The translations under genes and the position numbers were made by a program. The notes under the pieces were generated by a model. That model did no database searches and was not told the DNA's origin. It was given only the letters and a program-made list of their open reading frames with translations. This document shows positions 40,538-48,570 of a stretch of 64,000 nucleotides of DNA, piece by piece (the stretch's first letter is position 1; every line of letters begins with the position of its first letter). The DNA is from Hydrogenophaga aromaticivorans (GTDB taxonomy: Bacteria > Pseudomonadota > Gammaproteobacteria > Burkholderiales > Burkholderiaceae_C), in the NCBI RefSeq assembly GCF_013387465.1, contig NZ_VYGV01000016.1:476436-540435 (forward strand), in the 5' to 3' direction.

Positions 40538-41446
40538 TCACGGGTTTCGATTGCGATGGTATTCAAACTCTCGTTTTAATAGCTTGAGCAAGTGCCTCGC
40601 TGCTGGTGTGAGGCTTGATGCACTGCGGTGAACCAAGCAGATTTCGGTTTCCGTCGCCCTCTCCTGTATCGGCACCTTCTGTAACAACCCATTGGTCACG
40701 CCAGAGTTCACCCACTGATCTGGCAGCAGGGCCAGCAGGTCGTTGCCGGCCAACAGAGCTAGCAAGGCGGTGACATATTCGCACTGCATCACAGGTGTGG
40801 GCGCGTTCAAACCATGTGCTGAGAAAAAGCGTTCATATTCCCGCATAGGCTGTCCTGTGGCGCCCGTCAGCACCCAGTCGGCATTGATGAGCTGTCGCAG
40901 GCTCTGGGCATGCCGCAGCGGGTGCTTGCGACTGCAGACCACCACCCGAGTCTCTTTGAGGATGGTTGACACCAGAAATGCCTCACCAAGGCCGAAGGTC
41001 GGGCGAGGGCCAATGGAAAAATCCAGGGTACCTGCCTGGAGTTCGGGCAGGACCGATGGGAAATTGCCAGTCGTCACGCGAACGTAGACATCAGGCATCT
41101 CCTTTCGGAACGTCCTCATCGCATCAGCTAAGCCGATGAGGGATGGTGCGCCCGACACTCCGATAGCGACGGTGCTTCGTCCACTTCGTGACAGTTGATT
41201 CACTTCGTTCTTTCCCCTGTCCAGCTCATGCCAGGCCAGTTCGGCGCGAACGAGGAAGGCCGCGCCCGATGGGGTCAGGCTCACTCCTTTGGCGCTGCGG
41301 TTGATCAGCACGGCACCAAGGTCCTCTTCAAGCTGGCGAATGCTCTTGCTCAATGTAGGTTGTGCCAGGTTCAGGCTGCGGGCTGCAGAGCGAAGGCTTC
41401 CCGTGTTGGCGACTGCGATGAAATCACGAATCTGATGCATCTTCAT
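40538..41446 (-). CDS. LysR-family regulator of the amidohydrolase module
   Basis: A 302-residue LysR protein. The HTH is at about 1-62 (MHQIRDFIAVANTGSLRSAA, LAQPTLSKSIRQLEEDLG), with an effector domain from about 90. The start at 41446 (MKMHQIRDF) is the usual beginning of this subfamily; an ATG seven codons upstream is possible, and no good ribosome site distinguishes them. It is divergent from the amidohydrolase at 41554 and probably controls it. It ends 4 bases from the transposase remnant. Confidence 0.85.
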   Translation of the reverse strand: MKMHQIRDFIAVANTGSLRSAARSLNLAQPTLSKSIRQLEEDLGAVLINRSAKGVSLTPSGAAFLVRAELAWHELDRGKNEVNQLSRSGRSTVAIGVSGAPSLIGLADAMRTFRKEMPDVYVRVTTGNFPSVLPELQAGTLDFSIGPRPTFGLGEAFLVSTILKETRVVVCSRKHPLRHAQSLRQLINADWVLTGATGQPMREYERFFSAHGLNAPTPVMQCEYVTALLALLAGNDLLALLPDQWVNSGVTNGLLQKVPIQERATETEICLVHRSASSLTPAARHLLKLLKREFEYHRNRNP

Positions 41447-41452
41447 AGGGCG

Positions 41453-41468
41453 AATGGTGAAAGCCATT
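41453..41468. promoter_or_regulatory. Dyad in the LysR/amidohydrolase divergent promoter
   Basis: AATGG (41453-41457) and CCATT (41464-41468) flank TGAAAG, just upstream of the LysR start. It is a possible autoregulatory LysR site in the 107-base divergent spacer. Short arms make it tentative. Confidence 0.3.
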
Positions 41469-41553
41469 GGTTATCACAGAGCATAAATTTTCATCTATCC
41501 CAGCGAGTCACGGACACCTAGAGTCGAGACACCACTTTTTGATATGCCTACCC

Positions 41554-42540
41554 ATGCCCAGCACGCCCCCCCGCTATGTTGATGTTCACCATCACATCCT
41601 GCCTGAACCCTATGTGCGCGCTGTTGGCGCAAAGGCTATCGGTCAACAAGGTTCCTCCGGCAAGGTGCCCCCCTGGAGCGTCAACGCGGCCATCGAGGGC
41701 ATGGACAAGGCCGGTATCCAGATGGCGATCACTTCGGTGTCATCGCCAGGATTTCGAGGGTTAACCGCAGAAGCGCAAGCGACCACTGCGCGCTGGTGCA
41801 ACGACTTCGCAGCAGAACTCTGCAGCCAGCATCCCCGACGATTCGGCATGTTCGCTTCTTTACCCATGGCGGATATCCATGCGTCCCTGCAAGAGCTGGT
41901 GCACGCGATGGACACGCTCCGCAGCGATGGGGTCTGTCTGCTGAGCAACTGGGACGGGCATTACTTGGGCGAAAACCGCTTCGCTCCACTTCATCAAGAG
42001 CTGAACCGAAGAAAAGCCACGGTATTTGTACACCCCACATCACCTTACAACGAGGTGACCATCGACCGCCTGTCCGCTTCCACTCTGGAGTTCCCATTTG
42101 ATACGACGCGAACGCTTGCGTCGCTGGTCTTCGGTGGCACCCTATCGAAATATCCGGACATCCGCTGGATTTTTTCCCACGCCGGCGGAGCCATGCCCTA
42201 TCTGAGCGGTCGCATTGAGACACTGACCACGAACAATCCCGCACTTCGAGAACACATACCTAATGGGTTCGGCGTCGAACTGGGCAAGCTGTATTTCGAC
42301 TGCGCACTGTCGGTAAACGCCACGGCAATGACAGCGCTGGCCATGGCGGTCCCCGCGAGCCGCCTGCTGTTCGGTACCGACTATCCATTCGGCCCCAGCG
42401 ATCAAATGCAATCGACAGTGACTGGTGTTGAAAAACTCGACTGGAACAGAGAGCGTCAGTCCGCACTTGCGCACCGCAACGCGATGGAGCTTTTTCCACG
42501 AGTAGCCGCAGTGCTGGGTGAGCCAGTTGCTAGGGCTTGA
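41554..42540 (+). CDS. Amidohydrolase-2 family protein (aromatic acid decarboxylase-like)
   Basis: A 328-residue TIM-barrel metalloenzyme of the ACMSD / gamma-resorcylate / 6-methylsalicylate decarboxylase group. Metal-ligand candidates are the N-terminal VDVHHHILP, the central VHPTSPYN, FSHAGGAMP, and the C-terminal FGTDYPFG Asp. Members remove CO2 from aromatic or muconate acids, so a hydroxybenzoate-type substrate is likely but unproven. A hydrolase role is the alternative. The ATG at 41554 begins just before the first metal motif. It is followed by a Bug receptor gene 53 bases downstream, giving a small uptake-plus-conversion module. Confidence 0.8.
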   Translation: MPSTPPRYVDVHHHILPEPYVRAVGAKAIGQQGSSGKVPPWSVNAAIEGMDKAGIQMAITSVSSPGFRGLTAEAQATTARWCNDFAAELCSQHPRRFGMFASLPMADIHASLQELVHAMDTLRSDGVCLLSNWDGHYLGENRFAPLHQELNRRKATVFVHPTSPYNEVTIDRLSASTLEFPFDTTRTLASLVFGGTLSKYPDIRWIFSHAGGAMPYLSGRIETLTTNNPALREHIPNGFGVELGKLYFDCALSVNATAMTALAMAVPASRLLFGTDYPFGPSDQMQSTVTGVEKLDWNRERQSALAHRNAMELFPRVAAVLGEPVARA

Positions 42541-42593
42541 ACCGCTTTTTGTATTTTCCGCCTTGCCCACCGTCAGAACTCCAAGGAGACACC

Positions 42594-43568
42594 ATGCGCC
42601 TGATCCATTCCCTCATTGCTGCTGCCATGTTCGCATCCATGGCATTGCACACTCACAACGCATTCAGCCAGGAAAAATTTCCCTCCAAAGCAATGCGTCT
42701 GATCGTGCCATTTGCTGCTGGGGGCGGTAACGACGCGGTAGCCCGCCTGCTGGCAGAGAACATGTCCAAACGATTGGGGCAGCCCATCGTGGTGGAGAAT
42801 CGCACGGGAGCGGGCGGAAACATTGGGACAGACTTCGTGGCAAAAGCTCCGGCCGACGGTTACACGCTTGTCCACGTTGCCAACACGGTGGTGGTCAACC
42901 CGTTTTTGTACAAGACGCTGCCATTTGATGTTCAGTCCGATCTGGCCCCTGTCGGGTTAATTGCCACGGCGCCACTATGGGTGTTGGCGAACCCAACGTC
43001 AAACATCAATTCGCTCGCCGCTCTGGCCGCGCAGATCAAGGGTGGTAGCAAGCAGCTGTCCTACGCCACACCTGGCACGGGCACCCCCCACCACTTTGCG
43101 ATGGAGTTGTTCACCTCGCGCTTGGGTGGACAACTGATGCATGTGCCCTACAAAGGCGCTGGCCCCGCACTCACAGACGTGTTGGGTGGGCATGTGCCAT
43201 TGCTGGTGTCGACACCACAATCTGTAAATGACATGGTCAAGTCGGGAAGGTTGAATCTGTTGGCCACCATGGAAGCCAAGCGATCTGAAGTGCAGCGGGA
43301 GGTGCCCTCTGCCGCTGAATTGTTGTCCGGATTTGAGGTTTCCATCTGGCATGGGTTGATGGCACCCTCCAAGACTCCCCCGCAAGTGATGAGCTTCCTC
43401 AGCGACGTTCTCGCCCAATCTTTGGCCGATCCGCAACTCCAAAAGAAGCTGCAGGCAATAGGCTTCAGCGCGCAGTTCGAATCAGCATCGGTAATGAAAT
43501 CTCGCATTGAGACCGACTTGAAAACCTGGAAACAAGTGGCCAAGAACGCAGGCATCGTTCCGGAGTGA
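42594..43568 (+). CDS. Tripartite tricarboxylate transporter substrate-binding protein (Bug family)
   Basis: A 324-residue periplasmic receptor with a signal peptide (1-25, ending NAFSQ). Bug-family pattern: PSKAMRLIVPFAAGGGNDAVARLL, VVENRTGAGGNIGTDFVAKA, then GHVPLLVSTPQSVNDMVKSG. No TctA/TctB membrane genes are nearby, so it is an orphan receptor. Its ligand may be the substrate of the amidohydrolase just upstream. A strong AAGGAG site precedes ATG 42594. A perfect stem-loop follows. Confidence 0.9.
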   Translation: MRLIHSLIAAAMFASMALHTHNAFSQEKFPSKAMRLIVPFAAGGGNDAVARLLAENMSKRLGQPIVVENRTGAGGNIGTDFVAKAPADGYTLVHVANTVVVNPFLYKTLPFDVQSDLAPVGLIATAPLWVLANPTSNINSLAALAAQIKGGSKQLSYATPGTGTPHHFAMELFTSRLGGQLMHVPYKGAGPALTDVLGGHVPLLVSTPQSVNDMVKSGRLNLLATMEAKRSEVQREVPSAAELLSGFEVSIWHGLMAPSKTPPQVMSFLSDVLAQSLADPQLQKKLQAIGFSAQFESASVMKSRIETDLKTWKQVAKNAGIVPE

Positions 43569-43599
43569 ATCCGCCCATCCGGAACTGCCAGAGTTCCTC

Positions 43600-43627
43600 A
43601 ACATAGCCCGCGTCAGCGGGCTATGTT
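43600..43627. terminator. Bidirectional stem-loop after the Bug receptor gene
   Basis: AACATAGCCCGC / GCGGGCTATGTT form a perfect 12-base stem with a GTCA loop. It lies between the plus-strand Bug gene (stop 43568) and the minus-strand RidA gene (stop 43671). No T-run follows on either side, so it could be a weak terminator or a Rho/processing element for both convergent transcripts. Confidence 0.6.
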
Positions 43628-43670
43628 GCTACTGTTCGTGCCTCGTGTGGATCGCCGGTCGCCGGCGGAA

Positions 43671-44063
43671 TCAGTCCGGCAGCACCGCGGTCACTTCGAT
43701 CTCGATCTGGGCCCGCTCTTCCACCAGAGCGCTCACCTCCACGCAGGTCATGGCCGGGAAATTTTTCCCCATCACCTCGCGGTACACGGTGCCCAGTTCA
43801 CGCAGCCGGGTGTTGTACTCCTCGCGGTCGACGATGTACCAGGTCATGCGCACCATGTGTTCGGGACCAGCGCCCGCGCAGGCAAGCACGGCATGAATGT
43901 TCATCAGCGCCTGGCGGGTCTGGGCGATGAAGTCGTCGGACTCGAACACCTGTTCGGCATTCCAGCCGATTTGCCCACCGACAAACACCAGCGTGCCGCG
44001 AGCCGCCACGCCGTTCGCGTATCCCTTGGGGGTGGCCCAGCCGGGCGGTTGCAGTCGTTTCAT
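43671..44063 (-). CDS. RidA/YjgF-family enamine/imine deaminase-like protein
   Basis: A 130-residue RidA-family protein (LVFVGGQIGWNAEQVF, RQALMNIHAVLACAGA, VEVSALVEERAQIEIEVTAV). Family members hydrolyse reactive enamines/imines to ketones plus ammonia, usually as trimers in the cytosol. It is the last gene of the CoA-dependent aromatic operon. There it could deaminate the enamine product of 2-aminobenzoyl-CoA oxidation. That role is an inference from context. Confidence 0.85.
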   Translation of the reverse strand: MKRLQPPGWATPKGYANGVAARGTLVFVGGQIGWNAEQVFESDDFIAQTRQALMNIHAVLACAGAGPEHMVRMTWYIVDREEYNTRLRELGTVYREVMGKNFPAMTCVEVSALVEERAQIEIEVTAVLPD

Positions 44064-44111
44064 GGATGGGGTTGAAGTCGTTGGGTTGAGGGGATCTGAC
44101 CGTTGCCCTGT

Positions 44112-45764
44112 TCAGGCACGGGCTTCAGCGGCAAGCTTGCGCAGCGCGAATCGCTGCAACTTTCCCGTTTCGGTGCGCGGGAGCTGCGACACAAAGAGCA
44201 CGTCGCGGGGGTATTTGTAGGGTGCGAGTGTGTGCTTCACATGGTCCTGCAGTGCCTTGATCTGCGCGGCGTCGGCGGTCTCGCCGGGCTTGAGCACCAC
44301 GTAGGCCACGATCACCATGCCGCGTTCGTCATCGGGGCGTCCGACCACGCCACATTCGGCGACCGCGGGGTGTTGCAGCAAGGCGGCTTCAACCTCGGGG
44401 CCGGCCACGTTGTAGCCGGCGGTGATGATCATGTCGTCGGTGCGGGCCTGGTAGGTGAAATAACCGTCGGCGTCCTGGCTGAAGGCATCGCCGGGAAAAT
44501 TCCAGCCAGCCTGCACGTATTGCGCCTGCCGCACATCGTCGAGGTAGCGGCAGCCGGTCGGACCTTTGACCGCCAGCCGACCCACCTGGCCTCGGGGGAC
44601 TTCCTGGCCCGTCTCATCCACGATCCGGGCTTCGTAGCCGGGAACGACCTGGCCAATGGCGCCCCGCTTGACGCTTTCGGGCGCGGAGGAGATGAAGATG
44701 TGGAACATCTCGGTGGCACCGATGCCGTCCAGCATCTCCAGACCACTGGCTTCTTTCCACAGCTGCCGTGTGGCGTCGGGCAGGCCCTCGCCGGCGCTCA
44801 CGCTGAGGCGCAACCGCCCCACGCCATGCTGGCGGGCGAACGCTGCCATCTGGCGGTAGAAGGTGGGTGCGGTGTAGCAGATGGTGGCACCGACCCGGTT
44901 CATCAGCACCACCATCGCCTCGGGCGTGTAGGGGATGCTGGGGAAATAGACCGACGCGCCCGCGTACATGGGGAACACCAGCAGGCCACCCAGGCCAAAG
45001 GTGAACGCCAGCGGGGGCGAGCCCATGACGATGTCGTCGGGTGTGGCACGCAACACGTGGCGCGGCCAGGTCTCGCAGGCCGCGATCAGGTCGCGGTGGG
45101 TGTGCACGGCGGCCTTGGGTTTACCGGTGGTGCCCGAGGTGAAGGCCAGCAGGGCGATGTCATCGCTGCTCGTTGGGCAGGGCGGTGTGGCGTCGGCGGG
45201 TTGGTGGCGCGCCAGGGCTTCCAGTGAATCGGGCAGTACCACTTCAGCATCGCCAGTGTTGAACAGGCGCACGGGCAGGGGCGCAGTGTCGGGGTCGGCG
45301 GCCAGCGCGGTCCTGAGTTCGTCCTGCAGCTTCACATCGCACAGCGCGGCACTGGGCCGGGCCTTGGCGATGACGGCTTGCAGTTCCACCGCGCGCAACA
45401 GCGGCATCGTGGCCACGGCGATCAGGCCGGACTGCACGACGGCGAGCCAGGCCAGCGCCATGGCGATGGAGTTGCCACCCCGCAGCAGCACGCGGTTGCC
45501 GGGGATCAGTCCCAGATCGTGCGTCAGCACATGGGCCATCCGGTTCACTTCAGCGCGGGCCTCGGCGTAGGTGAGCGTGCGTTCGTCGCTGCGAAACAGC
45601 GGTCGATGGGCATGCCCCTGGGCGAAGGCGCGGTCAAACAGGGTCTGTACCGCGTTGAGTTGCGCGGGCAACTGCAACTCGGGCAGGTCGTAGCGCAGCT
45701 CCGGCCACTGTTCGGGCGGGGGCAGGCGGTCGTGAACGAATCGATCAGTTTGTGCAGATGGCAT
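44112..45764 (-). CDS. 2-aminobenzoate/benzoate-type CoA ligase
   Basis: A 550-residue AMP-forming acyl-CoA synthetase. The phosphate loop is FTSGTTGKPKAAV (209-217 core), followed by the adenylate motifs GATEMFHIF and YQARTDDMIITAGYNV, and the catalytic Lys in RTETGKLQR near the C-terminus. The overall sequence resembles 2-aminobenzoate-CoA and benzoate-CoA ligases. It would activate the aromatic acid to its CoA thioester as the first step of the operon. A salicylate or other hydroxybenzoate substrate is possible. A type A repeat lies upstream, between it and the acyl-CoA dehydrogenase gene. Confidence 0.85.
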   Translation of the reverse strand: MPSAQTDRFVHDRLPPPEQWPELRYDLPELQLPAQLNAVQTLFDRAFAQGHAHRPLFRSDERTLTYAEARAEVNRMAHVLTHDLGLIPGNRVLLRGGNSIAMALAWLAVVQSGLIAVATMPLLRAVELQAVIAKARPSAALCDVKLQDELRTALAADPDTAPLPVRLFNTGDAEVVLPDSLEALARHQPADATPPCPTSSDDIALLAFTSGTTGKPKAAVHTHRDLIAACETWPRHVLRATPDDIVMGSPPLAFTFGLGGLLVFPMYAGASVYFPSIPYTPEAMVVLMNRVGATICYTAPTFYRQMAAFARQHGVGRLRLSVSAGEGLPDATRQLWKEASGLEMLDGIGATEMFHIFISSAPESVKRGAIGQVVPGYEARIVDETGQEVPRGQVGRLAVKGPTGCRYLDDVRQAQYVQAGWNFPGDAFSQDADGYFTYQARTDDMIITAGYNVAGPEVEAALLQHPAVAECGVVGRPDDERGMVIVAYVVLKPGETADAAQIKALQDHVKHTLAPYKYPRDVLFVSQLPRTETGKLQRFALRKLAAEARA

Positions 45765-45825
45765 GTGGGTCTCCTGTACTCAGTCTGCATTCGCGATCGG
45801 CGCGTCATGCCCAAACCTGGGAATG

Positions 45826-45896
45826 CCGCGGAACCGGCTTGGCCGGGGCACAGGCATTGCCCACTTATGGAGGGCGCGCGAAGCGCGGCGGGGGTG
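45826..45896 (+). repeat. Post-stop GC-rich inverted-repeat element, type A
   Basis: It lies 2 bases after the stop of the minus-strand acyl-CoA dehydrogenase gene (45899). Seen on the plus strand: GGAACCGGCTTGGCCGGGG hairpin, then GCGAAGCGCGGCGGGGGT. The middle CCCCC/GGGGG hairpin is eroded in this copy. Confidence 0.75.
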
Positions 45897-45898
45897 TT

Positions 45899-47101
45899 TC
45901 ATTTCAATGCGTTTTTGCCGAGGATGAGCAACTGCACCTCGCTCGCGCCTTCGTAAATGCGCAGCGAACGGATGTCGCGGTAGAGGTGCTCGATGGTCTG
46001 GCCCACCTGCACGCCGCGTCCGCCGAACATCTGCAGCGCCATGTCGATCACGCGCTGGGCGTTCTCGGTGGCGGTGAGCTTGGCGCTGGCGGCCGCTGCG
46101 GTGTAGGCTGGTGTGCCCGCGCCCTGGGTGGCGCTGCAGTCGCGTTGCCAGGCGGCGCGGTAGGTCAACAGGGCGGCGGCGTCAATAAGTGCGCTCATCT
46201 CGCCGAGCTTCGCCTGCGTGAGCTGGAAGTCCCCCAGGGTCTGGCCGAACATCTTGCGGGTCTTGGCGTGGGTCACGGCTTCGGCAAACGCACGACGCGC
46301 CATGCCCAGTGCGGCCGCTGCCACCGAGGCGCGGAAGATGTCGAGCGTCCGCATGGCGAGTTTGAAACCGCCGTTGACGGGGCCAAGCAGGGCATCTGTG
46401 CCCACCGCGCAGTTGTTGAATGCCAGGGTGGCCAGCGGGTGCGGTGCCATGACCTGGATGTGCGCGCTGCTGTCCAGGCCCGGTGTGCCGGCGTCCACGA
46501 TGAAGGCGCTGATGCCGCGCGCACCCGCGCCGGGGTCGGTCTTGGCAAACACCACATAGAAGTCGGCCAGATCGCCGTTGCTGATCCAGGTTTTGCAGCC
46601 GTTGAGCGCCCAGCCGCTGCCGGTCTGCACCGCCTGCGTGGCCATGGCGGCCACATCGGAGCCGGCTTCCGGCTCGCTGAGCGCAAACGCAGCGATCTTC
46701 TCGCCCGTGGCCACCGCGCTCAGGTAGCGGGCCTGCTGCGCTGGCGTGCCGGCGAGCGTGATGGCGCCGCTGCCCAGTCCCTGCATGGCGAAGGCGAAGT
46801 CGGCCAGGGGGGAGTGGTAGGCCAGGGTCTCGCGCAGGATCACCAGCGCGCGCGAATCGAGTGCAGGCAAGGCGCCGCCGTGGGCCTCGGGCACGCAGTA
46901 ACGCAGCCAGCCGGCCGCACCCAGGCGCTGCACCCACTCTTTGCAGGCGGCGCGGTCGTCGGACTCGCCCACCTTCTGTTCGTGCGTCCAGGCCACGAGG
47001 CCGTTGGCGAGTGCGCGGTGGGCGTCGTCGAAGAAAGGCAGTTCGAGGTGCGCGGTCGGCGCCAGCGCACCGTGCGGGTGGGGGTGTTCGAAGGCGACCA
47101 T
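45899..47101 (-). CDS. Acyl-CoA dehydrogenase
   Basis: A 400-residue flavin-dependent acyl-CoA dehydrogenase. Features: [19 protein letters not shown] (FAD/substrate loop), [18 protein letters not shown], and the C-terminal [16 protein letters not shown] with the usual catalytic region. It should introduce a double bond into the ring-derived acyl-CoA. The ATG at 47101 lies 1 base after the enoyl-CoA hydratase stop, so the two are tightly coupled. An earlier start would overlap that gene. Confidence 0.88.
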   Translation of the reverse strand: MVAFEHPHPHGALAPTAHLELPFFDDAHRALANGLVAWTHEQKVGESDDRAACKEWVQRLGAAGWLRYCVPEAHGGALPALDSRALVILRETLAYHSPLADFAFAMQGLGSGAITLAGTPAQQARYLSAVATGEKIAAFALSEPEAGSDVAAMATQAVQTGSGWALNGCKTWISNGDLADFYVVFAKTDPGAGARGISAFIVDAGTPGLDSSAHIQVMAPHPLATLAFNNCAVGTDALLGPVNGGFKLAMRTLDIFRASVAAAALGMARRAFAEAVTHAKTRKMFGQTLGDFQLTQAKLGEMSALIDAAALLTYRAAWQRDCSATQGAGTPAYTAAAASAKLTATENAQRVIDMALQMFGGRGVQVGQTIEHLYRDIRSLRIYEGASEVQLLILGKNALK

Positions 47102-47102
47102 C

Positions 47103-47957
47103 TCAGTCGCCCTCAAAAACGGGGCGCTGTTTGGCTGCAAACGCCTCGTACGCGCGCCGGAAGTCCTGTGTCTGCATGCAGATGGCCTGGGCCTGGGCTT
47201 CGGCTTCGATGGCCTGGTCCAGCGTCATGGCCCACTCCTGGTGCAGCATGGTCTTGGTCATGCCGTGGGCGAAGGTGGGGCCTTGGGCGAGCTGGGCCGC
47301 GAGCTTGTGGGCGGCGGGCAACAGCGCGGCGCTGTCGTGCAGCGCGTTGAAGAAGCCCCAGGCGTGGCCTTCGGTGGCCGACATGGCGCGGCCGGTGAAC
47401 AGCAGCTCGCTCGCCCGGCCCTGGCCGATCATGCGCGGCAGCAAGGCGCAGGCGCCCATGTCGGCACCGGCCAGGCCGACGCGGGTGAACAGGAAGGCCA
47501 CGGTGGCGGAGGGCGTACCCAGGCGCAGGTCCGAGGCCAGGGCCATCATCGCGCCGGCCCCCGCGCACACGCCGTCCAGCGCGGCCACGATGGGCTGCGG
47601 GCAGGCGCGCATGGCGCTCACCAGCGCGCCCGTCATGCGGGTGAAGGCCAGCAGCTCGGGCATGCTCATCTTCGTGAGCGGGCCGATGATTTCGTGCACG
47701 TCGCCGCCCGAGCAGAAGTTGTTGCCTGCGCCGGTGAGCACCACGGCCTTGATGTCGGTGGCGCGCTGCAGAGCCAGGAACCAGTCGCGCAACTCGGCGT
47801 AGGAATCGAACGTCAGCGGGTTCTTGCGCTCGGGGCGGTTGAGCGTGACGGTGGCCACGCCTTCGCTGACGTTGAGGGCAAAGTGTTGAGGCGTGGTGTC
47901 GGCCATGGCGCTGTACTGGCCACGCATGGGGTTGTGGTCTGGAATAGGGTGTTTCAT
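47103..47957 (-). CDS. Enoyl-CoA hydratase/isomerase family protein
   Basis: A 284-residue crotonase-fold protein. The first oxyanion-hole strand is [14 protein letters not shown], the second [19 protein letters not shown]. The usual catalytic Glu of simple hydratases is not obvious in the [15 protein letters not shown] region, so a variant reaction (ring-opening hydrolysis or isomerisation) is possible. The start at 47957 (MKHPIPDH) has a GGAAAGG site; 47906 (MADTTPQ) is the alternative. The gene is part of the aromatic-CoA operon. Confidence 0.85.
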   Translation of the reverse strand: MKHPIPDHNPMRGQYSAMADTTPQHFALNVSEGVATVTLNRPERKNPLTFDSYAELRDWFLALQRATDIKAVVLTGAGNNFCSGGDVHEIIGPLTKMSMPELLAFTRMTGALVSAMRACPQPIVAALDGVCAGAGAMMALASDLRLGTPSATVAFLFTRVGLAGADMGACALLPRMIGQGRASELLFTGRAMSATEGHAWGFFNALHDSAALLPAAHKLAAQLAQGPTFAHGMTKTMLHQEWAMTLDQAIEAEAQAQAICMQTQDFRRAYEAFAAKQRPVFEGD

Positions 47958-48000
47958 TCTGCAAAAGCCTTTCCGGCGTGAGTGTCTGCACAAGACACAC

Positions 48001-48073
48001 CACGGAACTGGCTTTGCCAGGCCGTGGGTGTGGTCCCCCATTGGGGGGAAGACGCGAAGCGGCGCAGGGGGGT
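48001..48073 (+). repeat. Post-stop GC-rich inverted-repeat element, type A
   Basis: It abuts the stop of the minus-strand MarR gene (48073). Plus strand: GGAACTGGCTTTGCCAGGCC hairpin, CCCCCATTGGGGGG hairpin, then GACGCGAAGCGGCGCAGGGG. The first hairpin shows paired changes (CTGGC/GCCAG in place of CCGGC/GCCGG) that keep the stem. Confidence 0.8.
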
Positions 48074-48570
48074 CATTCGCCCCCCTGGTTGATGTCGAGC
48101 TGGTGTTGTTTGACCTTGCCCAGCAGTTTGTGCAGGTTGTCGAGATCGCGGGCGCTCAGGCCTTCAAAGGCTGCCACGATCCATTGTTCGTGTTGCCGGG
48201 CCATGTCGACAAACTGCTCACGGCCGTGGTCGGTCAGTCGAACGCGAAAGGCGCGCCGGTCGCCATCGACGCCCATGCGTTCCACCAGACCTTCGGCCAC
48301 CAGCTGGTCGGTGATGCCGGTGACGTTGCCCCCCGTGACCATGAGCCGGTGCGAGAGCTCCTTCATCTTCAGGCCCTCGGGGTGGCGTTCCAGTTGGGCC
48401 ATGAGGTCGAAGCGCGGCAGGGTGGTGTCGAAGTTTTCCCGCAGGCCCGTGCGCACGCGTTTTTCGATCAGCTGCGAGCAGGTCAGCAGCCGTAGCCACA
48501 GACGCAGTTCGTGCGCGTGTTCGCTGTGGGCGCGGGCTTCGAGATCGAGGGTGTCGGGGTTCATGCTCAT
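48073..48570 (-). CDS. MarR-family transcriptional regulator
   Basis: A 165-residue winged-helix regulator ([56 protein letters not shown]). MarR proteins in aromatic operons are usually repressors released by the aromatic-CoA or free acid. The start at 48570 overlaps the stop of the upstream monooxygenase gene (ATGA), so it is made from the operon it probably controls. A palindrome upstream of the operon (50961-50987) is a candidate operator. Confidence 0.88.
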   Translation of the reverse strand: MSMNPDTLDLEARAHSEHAHELRLWLRLLTCSQLIEKRVRTGLRENFDTTLPRFDLMAQLERHPEGLKMKELSHRLMVTGGNVTGITDQLVAEGLVERMGVDGDRRAFRVRLTDHGREQFVDMARQHEQWIVAAFEGLSARDLDNLHKLLGKVKQHQLDINQGGE

